Assembly: GCA_944548615.1 (NCBI GenBank)
Contig: OX155961.1
Location: 25,492,469-25,556,468, forward strand
DNA from: Micropterix aruncella
Taxonomy: Eukaryota; Arthropoda; Insecta; Lepidoptera; Micropterigidae
Reading direction: 5' to 3'
Length of the DNA stretch: 64,000 bases
The notes below the pieces were generated by a model. The model was given only the letters and a program-made list of their open reading frames with translations. It had not been told where the DNA came from and did not search any database. How positions within the stretch are numbered: the stretch's first letter is position 1; the number at the start of each line of letters is the position of its first letter. The translations under genes and the position numbers were made by a program. This document shows positions 30,505 to 62,801 of this stretch, one piece after another.

Positions 30505-31246
30505 ATGGCTTGCACGAAAATTCAACTGAAAGGTAAGTAAATTTATTATTGTTTATTAATTGATGATGGCATAGAAATTCCACTATAAAGCACTCGTAAT
30601 AATACTAATCAGTCACTGGCAGAGCTCGTAAAATAAGTCAATTGTAATAATAGTTGGGGAAACAAGTTTTTTGAATGGTGACCACAAAGCGGAAGACGCA
30701 GTGATAGGAGGCCGTCCCCGGCCTCCCACAATATGGACCGACGAGATTGCCAAAGTCGCAGGAAGTAGGTCGATGGAAGTGTCCCAAGACCGTTCGTCGT
30801 GGCATTCTATAGGGGAGGTCTATATCCAACAGTGGACGCGTCTACCGGCTGATAATGATGATGATAATGATGAGACTAATGCAATGACTACCATGTATAC
30901 ATTTATTTTTACAGACTTGCTGCTATTCCTGGTTGTAATGATTGTGATGACCAGACTTTCACGCTGTGATCCAATTGGAACATGCGACTATCCAGACGTC
31001 ATAGGTCTCCAGGACACAGACGATTGCTCCAAGTATTATTTGTGTGATCAGGAGAATGAGATGACAGAAGCCTACTACTGCAGCTCGGATCTGTTCTTCA
31101 GCCCTAAAACCTATGTAAATATATACAATATATTAAATATGTTTCCAATATTCTATAGAAGATGGAAACATCTAATTTTCTATTGCTTTCAGGGCTGTGA
31201 ATCTCCAGAACTAGTAAACTGTGAAATAACGACTACAGTAGAATAA
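30505..31246 (+). CDS. Secreted single chitin-binding domain protein
   Basis: Three exons: 30505-30532 (ATG, donor AAAG/GTAAGT), 30915-31114 (acceptor TTTTTACAG, donor ACCTAT/GTAAAT) and 31193-31246 (acceptor TTTCAG, TAA at 31244-31246). Phases match and give 93 residues. Residues 1-9 are basic, followed by the hydrophobic LLLFLVVMIVM, so residues 1 to about 26 form a signal peptide. The remainder has the type-2 chitin-binding (peritrophin-A, CBM14) pattern: Cys, then DDCSKYYLC, then AYYC, then FFSPKTYGC with 12 residues between the fourth and fifth Cys, then VNC. Such proteins bind chitin in the peritrophic membrane, cuticle or tracheal lining; one domain of about 65 residues is the smallest form of the family. 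Intron 1 carries an RTE-type LINE tail. The family is confident; the tissue role is not visible from sequence. Confidence 0.85.
30671..30880 (+). mobile_element. RTE-type LINE 3' end in intron
   Basis: The frame reads GGRPRPPTIWTDEI, DRSSWHSIGEVYIQQWT and then a GATAATGATGATGAT tail. This is the last part of an RTE-type ORF2 plus the microsatellite-like 3' tail of that clade. It lies in intron 1 of the chitin-binding gene in the same orientation. Confidence 0.8.
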
Positions 31247-31439
31247 TTTCTATTATTAGACGCTGAAAATATAATATTATTCGATAATTTTAATATCAAT
31301 TATTTATGCGCATATTACAAAGGTAAAAATTAGGGCTGCTACAATTATTGGTTCCGACAACAATTCCAATTACGTTTGAAAAAATTACAAAAATTTTTGG
31401 AAGTTCGTCCGTCTACCGTTATCTATACTATATACTATA

Positions 31440-32206
31440 TATACTATATTTACTATAATATTATAAAGAGGTAAAGTTTGTGACGTTGTAGGAAGTAATC
31501 TCTGGGTCTACTAAACCGATTTTGAAAATTCTTTTACCAATAGAAAGCCACGTTATTTGTGAGTGTCATAAGCTATATATTAATTCGGAAAATGAAAAGA
31601 CTTTCTCGTGGTAGTCAGATTTGCAAAGTAACTCGGAGAAGAAACGGTCGTACGAAACCGTTTCTAACTAACGCTGCTTTAACGATGAGAGATATATGAT
31701 TAAATTCCAGAGAAAAGTTGTAGAGCTTGATAATGCCTACAAAAAAGTCAGCGACAGCATATGTCTAAATTTTATATTTAAGTCACAAAAAGTAGTTTTT
31801 TATATTAAAAAAATAATTTAAATCGTTAGGTCATGTTTATTGGTCATATTATCAACAATTATGAATTCATATCAAAATAAGTAAATTTATCGTCTCAAGT
31901 GTTTAAAACAAAAGACTTTTCCCTTTTACTGCATATAATTTCACTTTTACTGCATAAATGATTAAAGAGATAAGACACTCACAAATAAGACACTCACAAG
32001 AAGATACTCACAAGAAGACACTCACAAATAACGGTAATATAGTCAAATTGGCATGCAAATACATACATACATATGCAGTAAAAATATAACCCTTCTTTTG
32101 GCAGTCAGGAAATAAATCATAGCACTAAGTACTAACCAAACGACACTCATAATTTCATCACAAGTAAAAAGTTTTACCGCCCAACGAAGTGGGCACGGGT
32201 CAGCTA
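31440..32206 (+). mobile_element. Non-autonomous Helitron
   Basis: The 5' part ACTATAATATTATAAAGAGG with the following GTAAAGTTTGTG block, and the 3' end CCCAACGAAGTGGGCACGGG followed by TCAGCTAGT (a hairpin then CTAGT), match the ends of lepidopteran Helitrons. The interior is non-coding and contains a short tandem of AGACACTCACAA (31973-32028). Confidence 0.65.
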
Positions 32207-32519
32207 GTCAATAATAAAAACACCGATGAAGAAACAGAGAGGCATGTGCCTACCAGGAGATTCGGGCATCCTTAGGTATGGGCATGAGTTAGGTAAAATT
32301 AATCCTACATAAACATTACAGATAGCTGTACTCGCGGCGGTTTGGCGCTCGGGTTGGCTCAAAAACGGGACGCGTCACTTGGTGCAACGCCACGCTTATC
32401 AGATTCAACAAAGTAGTGGCAAATTTAGTAGCGGCAAATTTCGACCATTTGAGTTTTTCAAGATGAGCCGAACCCAACCATAGTGGCGCGCTTGCGAAGT
32501 TCCGCGAAGCATATGACCG

Positions 32520-33722
32520 CACCTTTTTTAAGGGGCTCTTTAGACGATCAAGCATGCTTGTCAAGCATCGCATCGCGGGCTGGGAAGGGATCGTAGACCG
32601 CAGGAAATATGCAAGTATTTTTTTTATATATTTACCAAAAATGCCTAAATTTGTAGTTTATATCAAGGTACCCCACTCAAGGTCCCGGAGCTGGCGTGTT
32701 CTCAAATGATCTAAACATCAAAATATCAACTACCCTAGGCAACTTAAATACGATCTTCCAAACAGAATGCATTGGCATCACCAGAGCAGATCAGGCAGTT
32801 GCAGCCAGATGTCGGAGACCTAAGTTTGAAATTTGTCTCCGACAGTGCGTGCCTCCGTGCTACAAGCGCTAGCAAAAAATAGTATAACCTCTGTCCTTGT
32901 ACTGGAATGCCACAATGCGCTTCAAACCATTGCTAGGTCAAATAGAGTGACCCTGCAATGGATTATAGGGCACAGCGACTCACTGGGCAACGACGCGGCA
33001 GACGAACTGGCCAAAAGGGGATCAAAGGAAATAGTATATGGATTGGAACCCTTGATGCCCATACCCCAAGCCCAAATAAAAACATGGCTACGCAGGAACA
33101 CCGATGAAACCCACCTTACAGAATGGAAAAAAACGCAGGATGCAGGCAAACAAAGAACTCACCAGATTAAAAAGGGACAAAATCCGTAAAGTCAAAGGTA
33201 CTATGACAGGCCACTGTCCCCTAAACAAACACCGGGTTTACCATAGGTGTGACAGGCAGCCCTCTATGCAGAGGATGCATGGAGGAAGAAGAAACGCCAC
33301 AGCATGTGCTCATGAAATGCAGGAGCGTGGCAGAGCAACGGGCAAGAATACTACAATCTCCAGCATCTGTCCCGGAGGCCTGTAGCAACCCAAACAGGCT
33401 GCTAACCTTCTGGGACAGCCTGGGTTGGCTGGAGTAACACAAATAGAAACATGAGCCACGCACAACGGCCCAATCAAGTGGCCAAGTGCGGGAAAAAGCC
33501 CAGACAAACTAACTAACTTGTAGTTTATATCAGGGACTCACGTTATTCGTCAATCAGTTACGTCTAATTGACCTGACTCACTGGTATACAACTACAAAGT
33601 TAGGCATTTTTGGTAAATATTAAAATATATATTTGCATATATTCTGCGGTTTACGATCCCCTCCCATCCCGCGACGCGATGCTTGACAAGTATGCTTGAT
33701 CGTATAGAGAGCCCCTTAGGAA
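32520..33722. mobile_element. Palindromic MITE split by a LINE
   Basis: The left arm (about 32520-32660) and right arm (about 33590-33722) are inverted copies that share blocks such as GATGCTTGACAAG and AATATGCAA. Removing the LINE at 32666-33517 restores one fold-back element of about 340 bp. Confidence 0.7.
32666..33517 (+). mobile_element. LINE 3' fragment with RNase H, 15-bp TSD
   Basis: The fragment is flanked by an exact 15-bp duplication TTGTAGTTTATATCA (32651-32665 and 33518-33532). Coding remains show an RNase H domain (GAGVFSNDLN, TECIGITRA, IIGHSDSLGNDAADELAKRG), then a frameshift and a C-x2-C-x8-H-x4-C type finger (CRGC to HVLMKC), ending at TAA near 33437. RNase H after RT is typical of I/R1-related LINEs. 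The fragment is 5'-truncated and dead. Confidence 0.8.
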
Positions 33723-34060
33723 AACTGGATATACGGCTAATCTTGCTTTGGAAAGTCATCATGATTCGCTTGCCGGAAGTTATTGACGAACTCTATACAA
33801 TCAACCATAAACACTGCATCATCTTGCACCATGACAATGTCAGCTCTCACACAGCTAAGCACGCAGAAGAATTTTTTGAAGGTGAGAAATGTAGAACTCA
33901 TGAGCCATCCTTCATATAGTCCCGACTTGGCAACTTACGACCTTCTTCTCCCCATAAATTAAGAACCAATTATGCGGTCAACTATTTTTATCGCCAGAAG
34001 AGGCGGTGGAAGAATATAAAAACATGTTTCCGAGGTTACCACGGAATAGTGGAATAGATG
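33723..34060 (+). pseudogene. mariner-like transposase fragment
   Basis: It reads CIILHHDNVSSHTAKHAEEF, the second catalytic Asp block of mariner. After a frameshift, degraded forms of the SPDL and KRF regions follow. No TIR was located. Different from the mariner at 2461-9360. Confidence 0.75.
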
Positions 34061-34660
34061 TTATGAAAATTAGTTTATACGTCTGAAAAATAGAGAATGA
34101 GTATGAAAGTGGAGAATATTTTGAGAAACAATTAATTGATTTTTGGTCACTCACACATTTTTTCTTATTCATTCCGGAAATTTCCTGTTTGGCCTTCGTA
34201 ATAACATAATAATATATGACTTTACTCATTTATATGAAATAATCAATTCAGAATAAACTCGGGAAATCCATATTTTCGTAACATATCTTTATAATTTTAA
34301 TATTATCCTTGTTGTGAGAGGGGAAAACGGCGGAGTATCTTAACAGTTCATTGATTATTAATGCAAAGTAATAATGTTATTATCATGTGTTTAAATAATA
34401 AAATTGATAAACCAGTTGGATATCATGAAATTAAGGTTAATTATGCATATTATCAAAACATACTATAGCTAAAGGATAGACTGAGATCCAGCAACAAGTT
34501 TATAATACAGAATAATGTATATATTGACTTATTTATTACCTAATTATTACATTACATTACATTTGTATCGAATTGGCGAATTTATTGCTTTTGAGAATTT
34601 ATAGCTTTTGAATGTGTCACAATATATATACAAGCTACTGTAAGTAATAGGTATTATAAA
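34061..34660. other. No gene seen
   Basis: AT-rich. 34550-34580 repeats a short motif also at 2394-2420 (GTATC(C/G)AATTGGCGAA), which suggests another dispersed repeat end. Confidence 0.35.
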
Positions 34661-34662
34661 TA

Positions 34663-34960
34663 GGATAGAAAACGAATTTACCGCGTGAAATTTGTAGCAC
34701 CCGACGTTTCGGTGACGTTGCAGCCGCCGTTGTCCAGGGTAGACTGAAGAGCTGTCAATCCGTTGTTTTGCGGGTAGGCCGCATATCGCTGCCGCCACTG
34801 CGTAGGTTATAACGGTGGTGTGGGGGGGGGGGGGGGGAGGGGGGGGGGGGGCGGGCACGGATTGACAGCTTTTCAGTCTACCCTGGTCAACGGCGGCTGC
34901 AACGTCACCGAAACGTCTGGTGCTACAAATTTCACGCGGTAAAAATCGTTTTATATGTAT
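34663..34960. mobile_element. Penelope-type terminal repeats, inverted pair
   Basis: Left and right arms of about 110 bp are inverted copies containing GACGTTTCGGTGACGTTGCA and the outer block ACCGCGTGAAATTTGTAGCA. The centre is a G-rich run (34819-34852). The same arms bound the Penelope endonuclease fragment at 52660-53345, so this is probably a pair of Penelope terminal repeats with almost all of the interior lost. Confidence 0.65.
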
Positions 34961-35389
34961 TTATAATGTCAAACAACCGCGAAGTAATAGGTTGTTACTA
35001 CAAGCTTTTCCTATGATACTAGTTTGCGTATCTTACCTATTATCATACGGGTACCCCGTATCATACCCTAATCAAATAATTCAAAATCATCATTCAACGT
35101 TAGAACAAGGTCATATAAACAGTTGAAATAGATTTTTAAATATCAATGGCTAAAATAAAAGAAAAGAAACAAAAATATTGTCTGAAAATATCAAAAATAA
35201 TCGATAATTCAATATAATCAATAGGTGGCAACTTTTATAGACGCTGTTTTTCAATTACTGTCGCTTTATAAAATATATTAATGGAAGCGAAATATTCAGA
35301 AAATAAATACGTGAAAACTTATATTCAACTCTTATTTAAATTGGTCTAATGTTTGAATAGTCATAGCCCTCGAATACGGTCAGATCATA

Positions 35390-36060
35390 CAAATGGTGGC
35401 CTATAAGGATCTACTTGAGGTTTTTTTCAATATTACGTACTCCAGCACATTTAATAAGCAGTTGAATTATCGTGCATACATTATAAATATTTGCAATCGT
35501 GCTAGTAAAATTCTTGGCTAGGCTTTGTTATTCGCATATGCAAACAGTTTAATAATATTCATGTAATGTTTTTACTATATAATTGTTTAGTCCGTAGCAT
35601 ACTTGAATATAACTCGGCCATCTGGTGTACAAGTGAAAACAAATACATTTAGATGGTAGAGCGTATTCAAAGAAATTTTTTAATATATATTATTATAGAA
35701 AATACAATATTTATCAATACTTATTTCCGTCCGATTTTGTGCTAGGAATAGTAGAATACAACACTCTGGAAACGCGTCGGTATATTTCCCTAATTATATT
35801 TGCATATAAATTAATTCAAGGAACTATTTATTTGCCAGAGATACTATGTAAGTTTGAATTGTACGTACCGGTAAATTTCAAAGCCAGGAGATCGCATCTA
35901 TTGTTCCGTACCATCGTACAAACATTTTTGTAGACAGGCAAGTGGGGAGGGTTATAGCCCTTCTTAATTCCTTACCCACTGAAATAGACATATTTTGTAT
36001 CTCCCTTCGGCAGATAAAAAGGCAACTACCTGCTATCTCATGTTTATCGTAATCTGTACT
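35390..36060 (+). pseudogene. Jockey-like LINE, C-terminal RT remnant
   Basis: Blocks in order: NICNRASKILG, LVRSILEYNSAIWC, CLGIVEYNTLETRRY, FAYKLIQGTIYLPEIL, RVIALLNSLPTEIDIF. This is the C-terminal part of a Jockey-type ORF2, with stops and frame changes. The tail near 36220 is (TAAA)n. Confidence 0.75.
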
Positions 36061-36356
36061 TTACTTAGTTTTGTATTTTTATGTTTTTTTCTTATTTAAT
36101 GTTAACATTATTTTAGTTATGTAAGTCAGTTATTATGGACTTACACTCTAGATTTAATATTCAAGGGCGAATTGGATTCGTCTGTAATGCTCTTGAATAA
36201 TATTTAAAACTAATAAATAAATAAATAAATATATTTATAAGCGGTAGGGAGTAGATTATAGGATTTAATGCTAAGTTATAATATAAGTAGCTACTCTGAA
36301 CTTTTGCCAGTATTATTCGGGGTACGCATAAAACATATAACAGAAACTGAAACATA

Positions 36357-36438
36357 TAACAGAAACTGCAACTAATGCTAATATCCACTCTCACCGTACG
36401 GTGAGAGTGGATATTAGCATTAGTTGCAGTTTCTGTTA
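36357..36438. repeat. Perfect 82-bp palindrome
   Basis: The 41-bp arms are perfect and have no spacer (centre ACCGTACGGT at 36393-36402). The outer part of the arm, with AACAGAAACTG, is also repeated directly at 36331-36368. Confidence 0.85.
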
Positions 36439-36870
36439 GGTTTCGTCTGGCATATATTAAGCACTGATATATGAGCGCCGAATAAAGAGTCATTATATCC
36501 TTGCCTTATTGACATCTTCTATGCACGAGGTCCTGGTCGTTACCTAATACATGCTGCACAGTGCTCTCTATTGCAAAGAAGATTATTTTACTGGTGGCTG
36601 CATTTTCCCAAAATAGTAGTCCGTAAGTAATTAATGAGCTGAAATACGCACAATATTATACTGATTTAGACGTCGCAAAACCGCTTTTTCTAATTCTTCT
36701 TATATTTTTGTTCATAATTTTTCAATTTTGACATTTTTACTATTTAGGTAATATGTTCTAGCGAAGGATTAGCATTCTTTGTTTGAATATTTTATATCCT
36801 ATGTTGCCCATTCATTGAAATTATTGTGTCTTTTGTTTTGCTTGCTTAACGGGTATTAATGATTAAATAT

Positions 36871-37107
36871 TCAAGCCCCGCGACTTCGATATCGAAGTCA
36901 ACTGAACGCGTCCAGCAAAAGTGATTTCATTGGGCTTTTCGTTTCATTCCGTATGCAGTTGTATATTATTTAAATGCACGATGATACAAATATCAACGTG
37001 CATTTAAATAAAATACAACTGAATATGGAATGGCACGAAAAACCCGATCAAATCACTTTTCCTGCACCCGTTCAGTTGACTTCGATATAGAAGTCGCGGG
37101 GCTTGAA
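36871..37107. mobile_element. Fold-back MITE, 237 bp
   Basis: The ends are TCAAGCCCCGCGACTTCGAT and its inverse. The arms are about 110 bp, with a 16-bp loop near 36990. The right end abuts a LINE fragment at 37108. Confidence 0.75.
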
Positions 37108-37605
37108 AGGTTAAGCGAAGTTAAATTAAGTAAGCGGACTAAGGTCAGGCTGGTTCGAGCTCTGGTTTTCTCGATCTTTCTCTATGCATCGGAGACATGG
37201 ACTCTGAAGGCTTGGATACGCAACAAAATCGATGCACTGGAGATGTGGTTTTGGCGTAAAATGCTAGGAATTCCATGGACAGCACGTCGCACCAACAAAT
37301 CTGTCCTATAAGAACTCGGCATCCAAGTGGGGCTCTCCACCGTATGCATGAGAAGGGTCCTGCAGTTTTTCGGTCATGTTGCCAGGAGAAACACCGACAA
37401 TCTGGAGAAAATGCTTTCCGGGGGTCAAGAAGGAAGGAAGGAAGGAAGAAGAAGCAGAGGCAGATCACCGGCCAGATGGAACGACCTCATCAAAGAAGTT
37501 ACAAAAGGGTCAATACAATCTGCGACCCGCCATGCAGAAGACAGGTCTAAGTGGAGGAGCCTCCTAGGCAAACTGTTATCTAGTGACCACGATCCTCAGT
37601 AATGA
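37108..37605 (+). pseudogene. LINE ORF2 C-terminal fragment
   Basis: It reads LSKRTKVRLVRALVFSIFLY, ASETWTLKAW, MWFWRKMLGIPWTARRTN, a stop near 37309, then STVCMRRVLQFFGHVARR, GRSPARWNDLIKEV and HDPQ before the stop near 37600. This layout is the C-terminal third of endonuclease-RT LINEs common in Lepidoptera (RTE/Proto-like). One frame change and one stop are visible. Confidence 0.8.
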
Positions 37606-38610
37606 GGGAACGACGGAGAAGTAGAATAAGAAGTTAAATTACTATTTACAAATCTACCAATAAAATTGTTAGGGTCAGTAATATTATAATCAAGGGGTGT
37701 GTTCATCTAGGTTACTTGGAGATATTCTACTTAGACCATAATTTGTTATTTTTTACTTTACTTTGATAGCTGCAGTCACTTTACATTGTCTATGAAACCA
37801 ATTTATTTATTGCCTGCTCTGCATGTTCTGAAATACTCCACCTTATCTCATTATTGTAGTTTATCAAGTTGTATTTTTAAGTCTGCTACATTGTTTATGA
37901 TGCCATTTTTATCATTTTTATGTGGTCTTTATTGATATTTTATAAATAATGCAATAACGGACTTCAACTCGTGAAATTAAAAGCACACTTGTTGGTTCAA
38001 GTTTTACGCGGCAATTTGCCGGAATTAAATTTTAATTTTAATTTGAAATTCACAGAATATTAGAGTAAAAAGGGACATGTACAATTAATTATAATTGAAA
38101 TGATATGCTAACAACTATTGCTAGTGACCTTATTTCATTGTCCCATGTTTATGAACCCGTATAATAATAAAGTAATGAAAACAACGTTTACACTAATAGT
38201 TATTATTAATTCATATTAGCTAGACAATCAAAGTAAAATAGAAAACATAAAATTGAAAACAAATGATTTAAAATAGTTATTTATTTAAATTTTATATAAT
38301 TGATTTAAATAATCTTAATTGCTAAAAAAATATTAAGGTAGTCATACCTAATTAAATTCCTTTTTTGTTTTATTTATTATGCCTCACAACCGAGTTTGTC
38401 TTCGGTATAATATTTATTTAGAGTTCCATATTTAGAGTTCCATAAGTAGTCAGGAAATGTATTTAATATGTTGTTGTTTCTTCGGCCATCACTTGCTGCC
38501 TTGACAGAGCGCAAGGGAACCAGTTTGGAACAGACTTTGCTGTCAGGGAGCCAGTTTGTTCTCGGACGTTCTGATATTTTGGCGCATGTGCACATTATCC
38601 ATCGTGGAGG
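37606..38610. other. 5' flank of the serine protease gene
   Basis: AT-rich and non-coding up to 38480. 38480-38610 is less AT-rich and may hold the promoter and 5' UTR. No clear TATA box was found. The 72-codon open frame on the minus strand at 38377-38595 is probably fortuitous. Confidence 0.4.
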
Positions 38611-59618
<21,008 letters not shown>

Positions 59619-59628
59619 CATTTATATT

Positions 59629-59634
59629 AATAAA
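59629..59634 (+). other. Polyadenylation signal AATAAA
   Basis: Ten bases after the stop codon of the serine protease. Short 3' UTR. Confidence 0.6.
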
Positions 59635-59640
59635 ATATAA

Positions 59641-60149
59641 TTTATACAAAAAAATCTGTTTTTTTATACATTTGTTTTTTCATTATAACGATCATAGTCA
59701 CAGTTCGATCCTCTAACTCGACGATTCTCTAACTTACAAAGCCCACTGCCACGAAACAGAAGGTGTATTCCGAAAATAGCGTCGTCAGGAAATTAACTTC
59801 GAGTACCTGGGCAGCCAACCCAGCTACACTTACACCCGAATCTATAGTCGAATATTGATCATTACTTGAGTTGTTACTCAACCAAGTATTATTCAGGTGC
59901 CAAATAGTACTTGAGTATTGGATGCATTGCATAGTCGAAAATCGTTCATCGACTCAGCTGAGTAATACTCCAGTAGAGGGAAAAACATGGGGAAAACGTT
60001 CCTTTGTTACAACATAGCAACGCTGGTGTTGTATTGGCCATATAACCAAATATATTTTTATTTCGTAATTTATTAGAAAATAAATTACCAATCTTTTTTT
60101 TTCATTTATAATTGTGATGTATATTTACAGGAAATATTGATTTCTATTT
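59641..60149. other. No gene seen
   Basis: 59700-59990 is less AT-rich, with repeated ACTTGAGT / AGTACTTGAGTATTG-type blocks. No coding motif is recognised. Confidence 0.4.
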
Positions 60150-60475
60150 TGAGACTCTCAGTTCTATTTTAAGAACCTCAGCTCTGAGTATATGCATCTC
60201 CGCAGCCAAATATGCCGCTCCAGTGTGGAGTGGACCAACACACGCAAAAAATCTCGAGTGCTATTAACGATGCTTCGAGATTCGTCTCCGGATATCTCAA
60301 ACCTACTCCAGTCGAAACGCTTTATCCGCTCATCGGCATCGCCCTCCTGCAAAACGTCGTGATGCGCTCGCTGATTCTAATAGCCTAAAGGTGATAGACG
60401 ACCTAATAAACCCCCTGCACGGGCCAGAACCACACCACAATAGCCTTAAAACTTTATGAAGTATATGAAGGAGAC
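60150..60475 (+). pseudogene. LINE C-terminal fragment
   Basis: It reads ALSICISAAKYAAPVWSGPT, then RFVSGYLKPTPVETLYPLIG, then KRRDALADSNSLKVIDDLIN across frame changes. This is the post-RT segment of a non-LTR element (AEYAAPVW ... TGCLKPTP type). Confidence 0.7.
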
Positions 60476-60544
60476 AAAAAGGAAAGGGTATCTAAAAGAA
60501 AGTAAAGTTTGTTAATTTTTGATTTTTGGATTATATGGTGCTTA

Positions 60545-60785
60545 AGACTGATTTTGAACTTGGGCTGTTTTGACATTATTCGGTAAAGCAATCCAAAGTC
60601 GTGCAGATTTCACGGAAAAAGAGCATAAAAAAGTCGCTGCTGTGACCAGGAAAGGATAGCAGGTTATTGCACTCTGATCTAAGGCGACGGCCATGCCCCA
60701 CGTACGTTGAGCGGTGAACTTTTCGGCGAGATAAAGCGGCAACCATTCGAAAGGATTCTATATAACAGGCAGAGAGTTATAACCT
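60545..60785 (-). pseudogene. LINE ORF2 C-terminal tail
   Basis: Minus-strand frame with FTAQRTWGMAV and SVKSARLWIALPNNVKTAQ, the usual end of several insect LINE proteins. Truncated upstream. Confidence 0.6.
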
Positions 60786-60799
60786 ATCTTATCTCTCTA

Positions 60800-61645
60800 G
60801 TGGTAAGCCACTGCAGTTTTTCAATGGGTGACAGATTCGAGGTCAATTGCGCTGACTCTACCTGACGTTAGCGGTAATTCATATATCGAATTTGTCACAG
60901 ATTCGAAGCGCTCTTTGCCCGTCAATTTCACTCGGGATTGTTCCTGTCCATTCGTTCCTGATCCTTCGGTATCGGGAGTTAATGGACCCTTGCTGAGTTG
61001 GCCACGAAGACCCATTCTGTTCAGGGTTTGTCACACTCACGGGTCAACATCCATCCGGCGGCCTCCACGCATGAAGTGCGAGCCCGGGTAGGACTCTGGC
61101 CTTAGGGCTAGTTTCCCCTAGGCATCAACCTTCTGGCCCTCCTGGACGGTCTGCGCACCGTGCGACGTAAGCCAATCGACTGTGCACTCTGACTATCAGT
61201 CGGGGGAGTCTGGAAGCAGTACTGTTTCGTATAGAGCGGGGGTGGTTGCGGACCTTACGGCGACTGCTCTTGAAACGACCATCGGCTACCCGATCCTGGG
61301 TGAACAGTCGGGCAAAGGATGCGACAGATTCGGTATACACCATTTCACTGCTTCGTAAGGGAGAGGATCGCGCAAGCGACCTCGAACTCGTAACCAATTG
61401 AGTGACCGGAGTAATCTGGTCGCAATTGGAAGCAAGGGCGTGAGTGTAAGCCCGCTTGGTAATACTCCTGGCAACACTTCTCGCGGTTAAGGCGTTGGCC
61501 TCTTGCGGGCATGTGGCGGATCTTGGCGGTGGATTGTTTTGTCCAAGTCTTCTGCGCTCACTTCACGGGAGAGAGAACGACTAATCGTTAAAACTTTCTG
61601 AGGTGACGGGCTCGCCCGCTGTAGTCGACATCTCTAGTTGATCCT
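60800..61645 (-). repeat. GC-rich repeat family B, longest copy
   Basis: On the minus strand from TAGAGATGTCGACTACAGCG (61640) through GCGCAGAAGACTTGGAC, CCAACGCCTTAACCGCGAG, GTTACGAGTTCGAGGTCGC, CGTTTCAAGAGCAGTCGCC, GTGCGCAGACCGTCCAGG, ACTCAGCAAGGGTCCATTAA to GAATTACCGCTAACGTC (60870). This is the best reference for the family in this window. It is not identified as any known class. Confidence 0.7.
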
Positions 61646-62319
61646 TCGGTGAACCAGTTATCCTCATTGTGGCTGTGGAGCCAATGCGGTTTCTTCCAGT
61701 CTTCCTTGGTGAGGATAAGTATTTTATAGGATTTTTGTAGCAATTTTTTTTTATTAGTCGTTCCTGGGTCAGAGTGAATGGACTGTTGTGGAGGAGGTTT
61801 AGCTCAGGGTGATTGGGCCTTCGCCGCTTCCACTCGTCCAAACACTTTAGTCTGTATGCTGTAAGTCGATTGGCTAACAGTAACAACAATATTTCAGCAC
61901 TGATTTAAGTGGGCGTTAACCGGGGCCTGAAGGGGTTAATCCCCGGGTAAGGATTTCAGTTTATTAACCACGCGCCGCACGGATCCGCTTCGTTCCGCAA
62001 AATAAACTTTTACAATCCACGAAAGTTAAACGAGTGTCTCTCTTTCCGTCCTCAACTTTGCGCATTAGCCGGACGATTCCTCAGCATGAAGGCGACACCT
62101 GCGACTGCCTAATTATTCAGACTTTCCAGAAGCGCGTAAGAGTGTACACCGGGAAAGCTTGTAGAACGTGGATGAATGAATAACGAGTGAAAAACCCTGC
62201 ACTCCATCCACTGTAGTAACTAGAGATGTCCTTTAAATAAAGTTTCTAATATTACAATAATCGAATGACGCTATATTGTTGTAAAAAAAATTACATGGGT
62301 ATATATATATAACTAGAGC
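61646..62319. other. Unassigned sequence downstream of repeat B
   Basis: 61650-61890 contains a minus-strand open frame with LDEWKRRRPNHPELNLLHNS. It may belong to the repeat or to an adjacent element. 61900-62230 is moderately GC-rich without a recognisable feature. Confidence 0.3.
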
Positions 62320-62360
62320 TGTCCACTACAACGGGCAAATCCGTTACCTCACGAAGCTAG
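62314..62360 (+). repeat. Repeat family B, 5' stub
   Basis: CTAGAGCTGTCCACTACAAC and CCGTTACCTCACGAAG only; the rest is absent. Confidence 0.55.
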
Positions 62361-62691
62361 CTAATTTAAAAAAAAAACATGGCACGTTTTTAGCCAAATT
62401 TGAATAGCTAACTCTTCGGCCCTTCGTTGTACGAAAAAGTCGTGGAGAAAGAAGTTGTAGAAATTTTACTATTTTATTTTCAACTGTTTAAATCGCAGTT
62501 TCTTTATATCGCACCTTTAGAAAATAAAAAAACGAAATTCGAAATTTTAAATTCTTCCATCTGTCAAGTAGCTCGTCTTGTCCGTTATTTCCCTTGAAAT
62601 AATAAGTATTCGAGTGATTTTACGTGTAAATAAGGATGATTGCTTAATTTTTGAGATAATTGGATGAAGGGTGAGCGTTACTAGTTGTAAA

Positions 62692-62801
62692 ATGGACCCA
62701 ACTAAACCTACTTCTCTTTCCGCAAGTGAGAGACATCTATCATTCTCGTTTGTTACACCAAAGCATTCCCGAATCCCACCAAGGGAGTCCTTCGTCACGA
62801 T
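62692..62801 (+). CDS. Candidate first coding exon
   Basis: ATG at 62692 (TAAAATGG context), 36 codons plus two bases, then a strong donor ACGAT/GTAAGT. It reads MDPTKPTSLSASERHLSFSF and then VTPKHSRIPPRESFVT. It is polar with many Ser/Pro, and no signal peptide is visible. No partner exon lies in the remaining 1.2 kb, so the gene, if real, continues beyond the window. Confidence 0.35.

Noticed and set aside
30671..31246. Single 191-codon ORF as one protein
   Set aside because: Its first half is an RTE LINE tail in an intron; the splice sites at 30914, 31115 and 31192 define the real exons.
34547..34858. Proline-rich minus-strand ORF
   Set aside because: The proline run is the poly-G tract between two Penelope terminal repeats.
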